Origin: Lineus longissimus
Lineage: Eukaryota; Nemertea; Pilidiophora; Heteronemertea; Lineidae
Direction of reading: 5' to 3'
Assembly: GCF_910592395.1 (NCBI RefSeq)
Contig: NC_088316.1
Coordinates: 15,314,001-15,378,000 of the forward strand
DNA: 64,000 nucleotides
Shown: positions 24,297 through 37,600 of the stretch, one piece after another
Layout of the letters: each line of letters begins with the position of its first letter
Numbering within the stretch: position 1 is the first letter of the stretch
Translations under genes and position numbers: made by a program
The notes under the pieces: generated by a model
Databases searched by the model: none
What the model was told of the DNA's origin: nothing
What the model saw: only the letters and a program-made list of their open reading frames with translations

Positions 24297-27200
24297 TTAC
24301 ATGCGTTCCTCCGTCCTCTCAGTCAACGCGACCTCGTTCGTGTAGCTCACTTTGGTTGCACCTGAAGAACAAGCAAGAGATTAGGCTGAATAATCGACCG
24401 ATACCACACATTTACATTTCCTAAAAGCACTGTTTATATTTCAAAAATGTAGAATGAGAAAGTTTGTTTAATGGAAGCATTTGATGGACTTAGTTTGGAC
24501 GATATTAGCAAGCACATGCTGAATAATGTTGGACATCATTACTTCATAAAGTGGAAAAGATGTTGTGATTATGAGTCATCCACACACCGCATAGAAAAAA
24601 CACACAACGATTCCCCCGACAGGCACACGTCTAAAGATTCCACGGCTCAAAAGCAGAATGAATAGCAAAGGCTTGATGTAACAGAAACCGGTAATCCTCA
24701 CAGTAAAGGTAGTACCCACATCAAACCTCATACTGTAAACCCGACACATGCAGTGTTACCCCTACCAAGATCATGGCAAAACCTGGGCTATCACAACCAC
24801 AGAGACAAAGATCCAGATAGGTCAATCAGCTTAGCTTAAAATACATTCCAAGGATCTATAATCAGAAGTATAGTTGGAAAACAAATGTTCTCTTTTCGTT
24901 CATGCACTATGAGACCTCATCAGAAAAGGACCAAGAGTGAAGAAGACATTTTCTCTTGAAATAGAAAGATTCAACAAGGTTCTGAATTTGCTTTATGAAA
25001 GAGTAAGCAAAGCTCTAAAGCTGGAATAAGTGCAAATAGCGTGCGTGCTATTCTCAACAAAGACAGTCTTTCCATTTTCATAGATTTACAATAGCGATTG
25101 GCAATTTTACAAAGCAGCTAAAGTTATGAATGAAATGCCTGCCACCGATGCTGCACACTAGATAGTAATTCACTCCACTCAATCTTCAAAGCTACTTTAC
25201 ACCTTGAAGCAAATGATTCAGCTTTACTATGAAGTTTATAATTGATACCGGTACCTATCATTAATCATATCACCACTTGAAATGTTGAAGCAAACATAAG
25301 GTTAGCATAATAATCAACTGAACTGTAAATGAATAACTGCCAGTTTCTCTGACAAATCCCATACGATCCCATGTGCAACAGGGTGGGGGAAAACACTGGT
25401 ACGTAAATCCTTTATGTTCCATAAATTTGTGCAACGAGGTTTTTTACTTATGTTATACATATCAAGCAGTGGGAGGGAGTGGTTATAGTTAATCTCAGCA
25501 CAGTTTGGATTTCTAGACGCACTGCTGACCAGACAGAAAGTCACACATACACAGATCTTGGAACATAAAGGATTCAAACTCTAAACAGAATGATTCCCAG
25601 TGAAACTGCATGCTGGATTTGGCGGAACAATGCAATAAATCTACCTTCTAGGACTCTGCGAGTAATTGTGTAGTTGATGTTCGTTGGCTGGGAGTATGTT
25701 CAACTATAAAGAACATGTACATGTGATGGTCATTATCAGCAAAATTGGAAATCGGTATGCATAGTGCATTTTAATGTGTCTCCTGTGATAACAAGGCTAA
25801 TTACTGTTGAGTACATGAAGGTACTAATGACCATATAATTCAGTTTTTCATCCAATGAGTATAACGGTTTATTTCACAATGCGGCTTTGCGGTCTGTTTT
25901 GTAAAAGTGTGCCATTCATTGTAAAACTAAGGAAAGTTTTGGTATCATCATTTTGACCCACTGAGATTACCTTCACTTCAAATTGGCATTGACTTCATTT
26001 AAAAGGAGTTCTAATTCCTCTTGGATTTTAAGTTCTAGCCGAAATGGTGGTGCTATGGTCAACCCTTAAAGACAGGCTTTGAATCATGTCATTGATACAA
26101 GAGGACTTGGGGAGGTCACCTTAGTAATTGAGTCCAGGGTCTTGGTGGGATAGGACCAGAGTCAAGGAGCTTGGTACAGTAGGGGACAAGAAGGGACACA
26201 TTTTGCCAGGCCCCTATTCAATTTGATAGTACTCTAGGTGGTTTATTTGAGTAAGGTAGCCCTTAGTTTAATCAGCAGGATGGATGTTAGGAGATGTGGT
26301 GGGAAAAGCACTATAACTGAAAATCTAATTATAAGCTAATTACCACGGTGACTGCCTGAAATCAAAAAAGGACTTCATCAAATTTAGCAATTCAAAGAGC
26401 ATGCTTTTTGCATGCAGACTTACTTACAATAACTAAAGCTAACGAAAAGTTTTGGTGTGATGAGATGAATGTGAGAATACCAAAATTAGCACAGTGTGTA
26501 CTACATGGAGGTTAGTATAGGCAAATGCATGTTATATTATAAGAGGCTTGGTCCCTGACAGGCCCTGATGAGGAAAATGAAAACCAAAACTTCAAATTTT
26601 GTTATTTTGTACTTGTACACGTTACAATAGTAAACTGACAACATACAATGATGGCAAAATTTATTTGATTGGGACTTTGCTTGCCTGACCGCTGCCGCCA
26701 AAACAAGGCACAGTGCATTATACACTATAAACAGTCAGTGGTACATTGTAACCCAGGTGTTTTAGAAACATACTCAATCAACCCAGTTTGCCACTTCCCC
26801 TTTAACTCACCATAATCATCATTTTCTCCTTCCTCGGCCCACCTCTGTCTCTGGGCCAACAGGTGATCGGAATCAATATCCTCACTCCGTGTTGGGTAAG
26901 TCACTCCATCTCCCATGCTGAAACGATAAATGCGATACTTGTAATGCGTGAAATAAACATCTAACAAAGTCATCTTCATTCAACTCTCGGATCAATCATC
27001 ACCCAAGTCTCATAAATTCCATGTTACATTTGCCGAAATTCAGAGGCCTGTGGCACTTGGGCTGATAGTGTGTGTGAAGCTTAAGTCACAAATTTAAGAT
27101 GACATTACAACACTGAACACTCAAACAAACGCAACCTCTAACATTTAATGAACAAATGATGACAAGGCCATACACCTATCAACCTTGAATGAATAGTAAA

Positions 27201-30200
27201 CAAATAAAGATGGCAATAACTATCTATTACAAATACGAAATACCAGAAAGCACCAGCTAAGCATATCAGAGAGTTTGACGAGAAATGTGAGTAATCAAAA
27301 CCATGCCCTTCAGGATATCAGTTTTTCATGAGCGATATATACTGAGAATGTAACTGCAACCCTTCAAGAAAAAGCCTGATTATCATTTAGGACCAAAACA
27401 ATGATAATTGATGTAATTAGAAAGGCCATTGTGTAGCAAAATGATACATGTAGGTCGTTTTGGTGTGAAGAAGATTTCTGGCTGGCTGAAGCCAGTGTTT
27501 TGATGCTGACAATCAAAGTGCTTGTTTGTTACATCGAGTTTCTACATAGCGATGATGTCAGTGAGGGACCATAAAAGCAGTATTGGTTGACTTGGTGCGT
27601 TGGTGGAAAATACAGACCAGGGATATAGCAAATATCATGTGAATTTTGAATGAGGGAAATGTGTTGATAATAAAGGAGAATAAGAAGCAAAGACTGCTCC
27701 AGCCACAGCTGAAGAAACTACCTGTATGCAACTAAAGAACAAGTCTCATCTATTTCACAAGGGACCCCACGGATGGAACACCTAAAACAAGGCATGGGCA
27801 AAGGGTGAATACATAATGGAAATCAGCATTATTCATCGGGGTTGAAAGCAGGAAGAGATTATCACTTCCTTCTCAATACTCTAGCACATTGGACTAGCTG
27901 TATGCACCCGTAAGTATCTGATGGCTCTGATCAGATACTCTGACAATATTCTTCTTGTATAGCATACATATTTTGGATTGGTGAGTTATAAAAGGGCAAG
28001 TGGACATCACACAATTTTGGGTTAGTAAATGATAAGTGCCAGGGCAGAAAGAAAGGACTTTCCGGCCTGATGGTGTGCATGGTGTACTGCAAAACATAAG
28101 GGCCGGTCAACCGAAGCAGCAGCGGGGGATACATGCAAGGCATAAATGTACAACCTCTCTTTCGTGCCCGCATGGTTAGTGGTAGAGGTCGGACTTGGCA
28201 ATTTAGTATCACTGAAACAAGAATGTGCGGAGGGGTATTGAGTGGTCATCCCAGGCCAAAATAATACAATGATATCGCGGAAGTTAGGCCTCAGACTCGA
28301 CTTTGATGGTAAGAATGACGCAAGTGTCTGCCAATTCACTAAACACATTCAGCATATTGCTGGAATCGACGAAACTTCCTAGCAGGTTCTCTCCCTACAC
28401 ATTCTACATAGATCAAGAATCCTGCTGAGTTTATTTCGCTTATATCAATCAAGGAAGTTTCAGTCTTAATCAGTCATGTACTGTGAATTGATTTAATCAG
28501 ACTCGGACAGTTATGTAACTAGGCCTTGTCAAAATTAATATAGACTGAAAGATTGTTCATGACATTAGATGCTTTTGCAATAATCATAATTTTCCAATTT
28601 TTTGGTAGAAATAAACCATTTTTCAAAACACTGGAATGACGAATTAACAAAAGCTGAGTTGCACTACATGAAATCAGACAGAAAAAGCTACTTATACATG
28701 CACATCAATCAGTGAGAAGTTTTGCCACAACGGAGACGCGCTCAGCAGTTAGGCATACACTCAATCTTGTTAGAATGTTACGGAAAGTTCGATAGTCGAA
28801 GTGAAGTGATTTCTACCTGGTCTCTGTGTTTCCCATCGTATTATAGGAGGCGCCACCATTTGTGCCCGTGCGTGTGGGGTATGTGACCCCATCACCAAGA
28901 CTGCAACCAAACAAAAACGAAATTCTTAGTAGTTTTGACAAGTTTTCAAAATGAAGTGTTTTTCTCGCTTGTCATGCAGTCGGAAAAAGTGAATAAATCA
29001 AAAAACTGAAAAAAATTTACACCATGCTTTTGTAAAGGACGTGGCGCTGTAAATTAGTCTACTGTAATGTTACAAATGCCGAAAACTATTTGAAGCAATT
29101 TCCCACAAAAAACTGCAAATAAACGAAACGTAACGCCGATGAACAGAAAATCTTACAAGTGGATAATTTGGATGATTAATGACCGAATAGTCTACCACAA
29201 TAACCGATCTAATAACACATTTTACAAGAAGATAGAAAACACAAAAAGCCTGCCTGCATGCGCGTAGTTTCCAACCCACCACACATAAATGTAAATCAGT
29301 CGGAAGCCACCTTGATCTTTTAAGTTGCTTCCATCCGAAAATGGTTAATGCCTGATTTAGAATGTACTTAAATACCTAAGTTTGACCTAGTCCTAGAAGT
29401 CAATCTTCTCTGGGATCGGTTTAAAATACCATTAGGCCGATAGAAATTGAGGGACTCAAGCTTGGGGAACCTCAAGTGGGCTAAAAGACCTGACTTGTCG
29501 TGCTTTTTCTCCAAGAGCTGAAGAGAATCACCTACATTCAGTGCAACACAAGAGGACAGAATGAATGACATCACCAACAGGCTAGTTGTAACAAGCACTC
29601 TGATTGGTCAGCATAAGAACACTGCCCATAATTGCTCAATCAGAACTCTCCTTACTACTCTTATCTTTAAATATATATGATCAAGAAAAACATCATTATT
29701 TCACAATGAGACAGGACAAGTACACAACATGCCTACAGAACTACAGAAATCTTAATCACCTGAGTGAACTCACATCATAAGGCCCTCAAATTTAGACAGC
29801 ATGATTGTCACAGCATGATTGTCACAACATTCTTAACATCAAATTTTGATTGTGAATACAAAACACACTTCAACAGTTCACTTCCCGAAGTGCAAAGTTA
29901 CATATAGAATAACACTTAGGAACAAATGAACTGAAGCTTAGAAATAGCAATATTAAGAAACAACAGACAACTAGAGACACTGTGACCTAAACCGAAAGAT
30001 ACGATTATACTATAAACAGAAGGAAACACTATCACCACCACAAGATACCACAGTAACACACATGCAGTTGATATCTACCACACACCAGGGTATTTTTCCC
30101 ACTCTTTTATGATTGTTTTAGTGTCATTCGGATGAGATTTGTCAGAGCAAATAACCAGCCGACGCAGAATGAGATGGAATATTAGTCATGCAGATTGATC

Positions 30201-33200
30201 AACAGGACTAAGCAATGATACTTTGAGGTTTCACAAATGAGAGACTTTTGCTAGGCAGTGAATATGAATGGGTTGTCGATGCATTCATAATGGAAATAGA
30301 AAACAATTGTATTAGATTTAGAAGCAGACAGGTCATCTTCTTTCAAGACGAATTATATTTTACCACTTACCTTGAAAAGACCGGTAAGAACCACTTGCGC
30401 TTGTCATCACCGAACACCTCTTGTATGTTGGCCCGACTGCCGAGGTCGAAACCATGTTTATCGGGGCCTGTCCTAAATATGGGAGCTCTGAAAGACTCTT
30501 GAGAACAGAAACATACCATAAGTACACAACTCATAGGTTTTATATTGCGATTTATGCTGACGGGATATAAGGCCTCAATGACACTCATCAGCCAGATCAC
30601 TAATTTCTCAACTCAGTTGCCAGTCTATAGCAAATTCTACTAAACAGTTGCTCAAGACAATATGACAAATGGTCAAACAGACAGCTGACTATGTGAATGA
30701 ATGAATGAAATTTACATTTATATACCGCAAAATCCAAATTTTGCTCTAATGCGGTGTTTCAAAATATCGTCTGAACAGATGGGTTGTTTTAGCCGCACCT
30801 GAAAATAGCAACAGTCTTAGCCGAAAGACCACGTGTTACAGTCACCAAATGGCAAAAATGCTTACCTAAGGTAGATCTGTTATTTGATACAAGATATAGA
30901 TGATACCCGAACAGTGAGATCAAGCTAATAGCGAACATAACAGAGGCAAAGAACAGGAATAGGATGTGGAATTTGCCATAATCTCCATTCAGACCCTCCT
31001 GAAATGAAAACAAGCGACAATTTTAGTTAAAATGCGGAAAAAAGTTGAATTTACACAGCATTTTCATCAATTGACATGTTGAGCCATTCGCTGTTTCATT
31101 ATCAATCATACTCACTATCATCATTACAGTTGTTATAATCCTATTCGTTTTTTGCCCTTATGTTATACCCTTGCAGAGAAATTCTGGCACAAGAGACCAC
31201 ATCTTTTACTCGTACCTGATTGAGTTTAAGCTAATCCTGAAGAATTTAACTTGATAATTCTAGGTCATAAAGGACTTACCGTCCAGAATCCTATGAAGTA
31301 CTTGAGTGAGGAAGTGGCCACGTAGATACAGTAGAGAAATGAATAACCAAGGAACAGTACAAAAAACTTGTAATTGGAGAAGTTTATACAGTTGTTCACC
31401 CTGAAAGAACACAAAAGAAGAGCTATACAGAATCAGTAAATGGTTATCAGACTTTTTACATGTCTACATGACAGGTTGTGATCATAGCTTGAGAAGGGCA
31501 CAAAAGCTGAAACTACAGCCAAGCCTGGTGTTATTTTTTACCTTCATGACTGAGGATAATGGTTAGACGACTACTAGTTCTACCAAGCTTGTATACATAT
31601 TTGGTTTCACTCACACTTGAGAATGAAGACATTTGGATTTTCATCATTATATTCTACCACTTGGTATGAATTGAAGGGTTGTTGCCTCAGGTAAACCACT
31701 TACCAAGGACAGTGATGATCCATTTTTAGCACACAACATTCACACACTGAACAATGATGGCCTCGATCAGGCTTTATGGCTTTACATTTTTCACAGTACC
31801 GGTATGCTGAAGAAAAAAGAGAGAAACTGGTCACGGATTGTACTACACCTATATTTCACATATTTTGCAGATGCAAAAGTTCATCTTTAACATTTGGTAA
31901 GCCCCCACAGATCTGCAAAATATGCCCAGTAAAGCCCAGACTAATTCAGTCATCAGACCATGCAATGCTGGTAATCATACTGTTTCCTTCAATTACATGT
32001 TTATGCAGGCACCTGTGTAACGAGGACACCTGGTCATCCATTGCATGATTGATGGGTTCAGGTGTTGGATTTGATGTAATTATGACCGGGAAGCAATAGA
32101 CACTACGAGATTGCAGTATTCATCATGTCTACTCATAATACAACTGATCATGCCAGAGCCTAGCCCAAAAGCCAACCAGTAAAGGAATTGTCAACGTTGA
32201 TCTTCTCTTGGTCTATAGTTTCAAGGTTTTTGGGATCATTTTAGAGATAATAATAATGATAAATAATAAAATTGTTATTTATATGGCGCAACTTTCCAGG
32301 ATTAGTCCTGTTCAAGTGCGCCCTCCCGTCGAGTTGTAGTATTGACTATAGAGTTCTGTTTTTTATCTGTCCCCTGAATGCATTGTAAGTATTGTTTCTA
32401 ATGTTACTGTTTAGGCTATTCCATAGCCTAGGGGCACTCCTGGAGAAAGCTCGGCCTCCAAACTTATCAGTGTTGAACCATGGTTCAATGAGGAGAGCCT
32501 GTGCTTCTGATCTCAGGGGTCTGGCTGGTGAATACAGTTTTAGCAGTTCTGTCAAGTATGCTGGCGCACTGCCATTGATACATTTGTGGACGAGTGTTGG
32601 AATCTTAAACTCTATTCGTGCTCACCGCCTGATACTGTCCTACATTGAACTGGTAAGTTCCTAGCAAATCGAGCAAGTAACTGCCTTTGATTATCATCAC
32701 TTTCCTCCTGTTCCAATTTCTCTGCATCTTGTGGAGACAGGAAAAACTGGAAATGAGATAGCGAAAAAATTTTAAGTTAAGAACTATTTGGAATCACAGC
32801 ATACAAATTTGATGGACAATGAAATACAGAATTTTTTTCTCCAAGAAACATACGCACCTGTTTAGGAACAACTGCGACATCTGTGAATATGGTCTTCCAG
32901 TAAGACCACATGAAGAAGAAAAGTATTGGGTGGTACAATAAGAGATAGAACACTGAAAAAGAAGTTAAGCAACATATAGTATAAGGAGAATTTGGCTGTT
33001 GCATCGATACAATTGAAATTTGTTGCCTTATAAGGTCACTCAACTATCATGACCATAGAATCCTCTAACTAATTATCAAGTCTACCTATTTATCACATGT
33101 CCATTGTAAAATTATATCTACCTAATAAGCAGGTCTTCCCAAGGCCATCTAATTAGTAATTTGTTTGTCTGGACCTACTAATTACGTCTTATCTAATTAT

Positions 33201-34156
33201 AATATCTACCCAAGGCAAAGGGAATTTCTATCTTATATCCACATCTGCACAACAGCACCTGAGTAAGTATGTTCCAAAAGGAGCCCAATGATCTGGTAGA
33301 AGGTGAGTTCTAATATAATTATTAAGTCAAACTAATCTATAATTTGTCTATCATCTCAAGAACTATCATGTCATTTCTAACCTTTTTCTACAATGCTATC
33401 CACAGTAACTGAAATAGAAAGAAAGCATGAATTAGAAAATCATTGATGGTTTTCTTAGAATATTATTTGAATAATGAAGTAATGAAGTAATGATGATATG
33501 ATGAGTCATCACTGAGTAAGACTTAGTCAAGTAGTTCATCTCTACTACTCAGATCATGAAGGCACTTTATTATATCAAAACTGCAAGGTATATTAAAGTA
33601 AATGCTGGCCAATACTGCAGTTGTGGCAGTGACATAAAGTAATCTGCATCTGAATTTTGATTTAGAACAAAGAGAGGGGACCTTTGCATTCACCATCAGC
33701 CCCAGATCATCATCCATAGACATCAAATCAAGTAATCAGGCAATGAGAGTTGAGACTATGACTATGACTATGAGTAACCATGTTGTTGTTATGTCTGTAA
33801 ATACATTGATAACATATCCGTACAGTAAGTATCAATCATCAGACCTACACGATACATAACATTAAACATACAATCACAGTGTACTGAGTGTTTTGATTAT
33901 GCACATACAATGTATCATGTACATAGCTGTGTACAAATGCACTACGAGAAGCCAGGGTGCGGTGAAGACAACCCTAGCTTTGATGTCGAAATGCGGCGAC
34001 CTGAGATATTCTAACACATCAATTTTAATTTCTACACTTACATATACACATCTGGATCACATAGGCATAATACGACCAAACAACAACCGCCGTTATGAAG
34101 ATAACAGGGGCCCATTTAAGGGCACTTAGGCAACCCCTCACGATCAAGGGTGCCAT
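24297..34156 (-). CDS. DHHC palmitoyltransferase, ZDHHC2/15/20 type
   Basis: Membrane enzyme that attaches palmitate to cysteines of target proteins at Golgi, endosomal or plasma membranes. Exons, in gene order: 34042-34156, 33382-33408, 32858-32952, 32626-32746, 31704-31806, 31280-31400, 30866-30998, 30371-30497, optional 28817-28900, 26811-26917, 24297-24361. All phases agree: 337 residues without and 365 with the optional exon. Four membrane segments lie near 14-36, 49-68, 165-190 and 205-230. The zinc-binding DHHC domain begins RYCEKC (122-127); the catalytic DHHC is 149-152, followed by PWVNNC. The TTxE motif appears as STLE. The [15 protein letters not shown] and [15 protein letters not shown] segments and GDGVTYPTR match the ZDHHC2/15/20 C-terminal region. 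Which vertebrate gene is the true orthologue cannot be decided by eye. Head-to-head with the VWA3B-like gene. Confidence 0.93.
28817..28900 (-). CDS. in-frame cassette exon of ZDHHC, duplicate of the next exon's start
   Basis: This 84-bp exon has a good acceptor (TTGCAG) and a usable donor (AG|GTAGAA). It enters and leaves in phase 2, so it can be included or skipped without changing frame. Its first residues, [10 protein letters not shown], nearly equal [10 protein letters not shown] at the start of the exon at 26811-26917, and the DNA is alike too, so one arose from the other by tandem exon duplication. After that the two differ. Joining this exon directly to the last exon would shift frame and give a different tail, so inclusion as a cassette is more likely than mutual exclusion. 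Confidence 0.75.
30690..30768. mobile_element. probable retroposon 3'-tail fragment
   Basis: A short GAATGAATGAATGA tract is followed by AATTTACATTTATATACCGC and a small inverted GCGGTGTTTC end, a layout common for 3' ends of invertebrate LINEs or SINEs. No coding portion remains. It lies in a ZDHHC intron. Confidence 0.35.
32245..32620 (-). mobile_element. 3' fragment of a CR1-like non-LTR retrotransposon (LINE)
   Basis: The minus strand encodes the C-terminal end of an ORF2 reverse transcriptase: [20 protein letters not shown], then [18 protein letters not shown], then [17 protein letters not shown] and a stop at 32346. After the stop come CGCCATATAAATAAC and an ATT-rich tail at 32245-32270, as in CR1/L2-like elements. 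The 5' part is missing, as usual for truncated insertions. It lies in a ZDHHC intron on the same strand, its recognisable coding starting within a few bases of the donor of the exon at 32626. Confidence 0.85.
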
Positions 34157-34684
34157 CTTGACAGCTCGTCCACACAATTTCTGGTGACGTCATATCATAA
34201 TTAATTTTTATCTAAAATCACATTTCCGTACATTTTTTACCAACTTATGTCTCAGAGCAGTTAATTCAGGATGGATTGTTCAGAAGATAGAATTCTTTAT
34301 AAATAAATTATTCGTTGCAAGAAAAATTCATAAAACATGGATCACATGACTCGAAATACGAGTTGTAATTGGTCAATTACGCTGGTATAGCAACTGCATG
34401 TAAACAGTATGGCGGTTGTGGAAACTTGATTTTTGTTTTGGCCGAAGTGTTCTTGAAGTTTCGCAATGAATGAAACCCTTGATTGAACTGACAGTGTTAA
34501 TGGCGAACAGCATAACCACCCTTCTAACTAATAACTAGGCCTAAAAGTGCAAGAATAGATCGCATTCATCGGAAACTATCACGACGGGCACCTGCTAGAC
34601 GGGACTGGTCACGTGACCCAATTAGATTAGCAGTCGGGACCTGTTGATTGAGTGTGATAGTGTGATAACTAAATAACACGGGAC
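34157..34684. promoter_or_regulatory. shared divergent promoter, ZDHHC / VWA3B, with a palindromic E-box
   Basis: The two start codons are 528 bp apart. The palindrome GGTCACGTGACC at 34607-34618 contains the CACGTG E-box in the extended form preferred by USF and MiT/TFE factors. An ATTGG (inverted CCAAT) stands near 34370. Whether either is used is not known. Confidence 0.5.
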
Positions 34685-37600
34685 ATGATGGCGACAGAGG
34701 TGCTTTCAGTTGATACTCTAAAGCTTAATGCTTACGGAGATAATCGTAAGTATTTGTGTTGGAAACTGAGCACTTGATTCCAGACCACACCACGTCCACA
34801 GGCACAGGTCAATCCACCGTCGCACAGGCCCTAGGCCAAGCCTAGGCCTCCTGGCCCGGCTGTACTCACATTACAGCCACTGCCTATGCTATGGCATGGG
34901 CTTTGACTGTAAGGTGGGCCACGGTTGATTATGCCGTTTGGTTAGATATTTCATATTGATCGTCATTCATTCATCCTTCATGTTAATCGGGCTATGTTGC
35001 ATCCTCCTGTAATCACTTATCAGTCACAGCCCACGAAAGAGGAGCCAATGCAGCACGGTGGGTTTTATTGCCACTGATATGAAAGATAATTCAATGACTC
35101 GTGTAGTCTACAAATTCATTAGTGAAGGCAAGGTGTGTCAGTCTCATACACCCCCCCCCCCCCACATATTGCCCATAGTTTGTACCTTTTCATAGTTATT
35201 CATCAAATCTGAAATGAATTCACGTTTTATTTCCAGCACTCAGCTTCGATGTGAAAGATAGAGTCCCAGTAACATCAGATATGATAGTCCATGACGAAGG
35301 CTATGATCCTGATGTCAGTATGAAGAAGAAACCATCAAAAGTTTGGGAGCTCGATGTCCGGCCCTTGATCTCTACAAGAAAATGGCTAATGAATTACGGC
35401 CTCAAGCGAAATCGATTAGATCTCTTCCACATTTTACCGCAGATTGGTTTCAAACATGCCGAAGGTAATATTGTTTTGTTGATAGACTACTGAGCAGGAT
35501 CATTAAAATGCACATGGCTCATTGCTGACCTGTCATCGGTGATTTTTTTATTCATTTGGCGTGAATTATTGATTGGATTCTGTGCTGCATGTATCCAGCC
35601 ATTCAATTTTCAGGGTGTCTGGCATTAAAAATAGCTTCACATTGAAGACCATCTTCCCCATTGAAGGAATTCAAATGCCACGTTACATGCCAATGTAAAA
35701 TCAACCCATGGTACAATTTTCCTCATCACATTTTATGAACACCCGTCCTGTTTCATTCTCCTTCAATTTCATTAACCATTCATCAATATAACTATAGATA
35801 CAGGCAGTGGTGGTTAATCAAAGCCAGTCCATTCCAGCCAGTGTTGACTAGAATCATGTGTGTGCTCACATGTGATTTCAGCATGTTCTTGCTTTAATCT
35901 GAAATGGCCAAGTGACTGTGACATGAACCTTGATGACATGATTAGGTCCTTATTTTATTGGTGATAGGCATCACATCAGACACACTTACTGTTATTAGTT
36001 TAACCCCTTAAAGCTAAATACGGCGCTTATTTGAGTTAGTCGTCCCCATTTACATTGATACGTTGTCGCATCAGAACAATTTCATGCATTGACTAAAAAG
36101 CAGCAATGAGCTCATTTAAAGTAAATATTTTTTGAGAACATATTATAGGTGAGGGGCATTGTACGGAAAATGTGGTTCTGATACAATGATTGTTGGATTA
36201 AGTAGGATCACAATATCAATACCATTCTCAGATCAATAAAAGCTATGTGGTGCTGCAGAAGGCTGTATAAACCTTGTAAATAATCAATGAAATGTTATTT
36301 TATGGACTCTGAAATAACCCAGTACTGATACTGGCTTTATGCAGCAACAAGTTTGTCTAAAGGGGTTGGGGATTTTGATTAGTTTTTTCTACTTCAAAGA
36401 AAGTAATGTCATCTTCCAATGAATGGTTTTCTGCCATTTTACCTGGCATGTTTTGCAGGACAGCAGGAAGTACAAAATATCACAATTGACTGATATCTAA
36501 TACTATTTCTATTGAGCCGAAATTGTGGGAACTTCTTTGAGGTATAACTTTAATTGCCACCCCATCCTGAGTTTTATGGTGACAGTAAAACCCCTGCTTG
36601 GTATAGCGTGCCGTTCAATCCAGGTTGACCAATCATTAATGTGCTTTGTATTACTTGTTGTTGGGGTGGTTGTCATGGTGACATTAATTAGTATCATGTT
36701 TTGGAAGTTGATTAGTTGGTAATGAAAATTGATATTTTTCTTGTTTTGGTTCTTTCAGTCTGTTATGAAACTTAATTATGGATGTGATTGATACATTCAT
36801 TAGTACTCTTGAGTGAGTTCATTGAAAGCATTTTGAAATTGCATGTTTCAACACTGAATGAAACCATACCTGGAATTAGTTTCAGTTTGATCTGAACATT
36901 GCTATGATGAAGTTTTTAGAAGTCGAAAATCTCTTAGGCTGATACATGTGGCTTAAATCACTGGAGCTGGGGTCAAATTCGGGCGTTCTCTGGGCCCGAC
37001 ACCATTTTCAGTCAAACACTTGGTTTGAAGAGGAAGTGAGACAATCATTACACCAACGAAATAAAACTATAAACTTAGCAGGTCAGTTTGGTGTAATTTC
37101 CTGGGAAGGTGTGGAGGCATTGTGAATAACCGAAGGTGATATCAACATTATGCAACGTTGTGGCAGTTTGCAGCCAGTTTGCTTTACAACTAATAACTTG
37201 ACCGGATGAGTTCCTTTGAACTGAGATGTGGGAGTTTTGTGGAGTTTCCCTGATTTGTCAAGATGAAGTCTGTAGTATGGAGGTTTCTTCTCTAAATCAT
37301 AAAGGATTGTCTGTAGGCACAGTAAGGGGGGGGGGGGTCAAGCATGTCGGGGTGGTTTCCTTAGACTTCTCATTAGAGGTATTTGAATCAGTGCCACAGT
37401 CGGTGGAAGTTGAAGCCGTCACTATTGGCTATAAACAGAGTATAATATCAATCCTTGATCAATCTCTCCATGGAGCTAATCGGATATGTAAACCTATTGT
37501 GAGAGCATGGTAGCAATATTGCTTGGTAAATCACCACCTGGGACTAACTGAGATAAATCTTATGGGAATATGTGTCTTCTTCCATAATGTTCTTTGTTAT

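Noticed and set aside
29368-29598. Minus-strand frame with a hydrophobic start, possible small secreted peptide in a ZDHHC intron
   Set aside because: The listed first codon is GTG; the first ATG leaves only a weak hydrophobic stretch, and no acceptable promoter, partner exon or homologue is seen.
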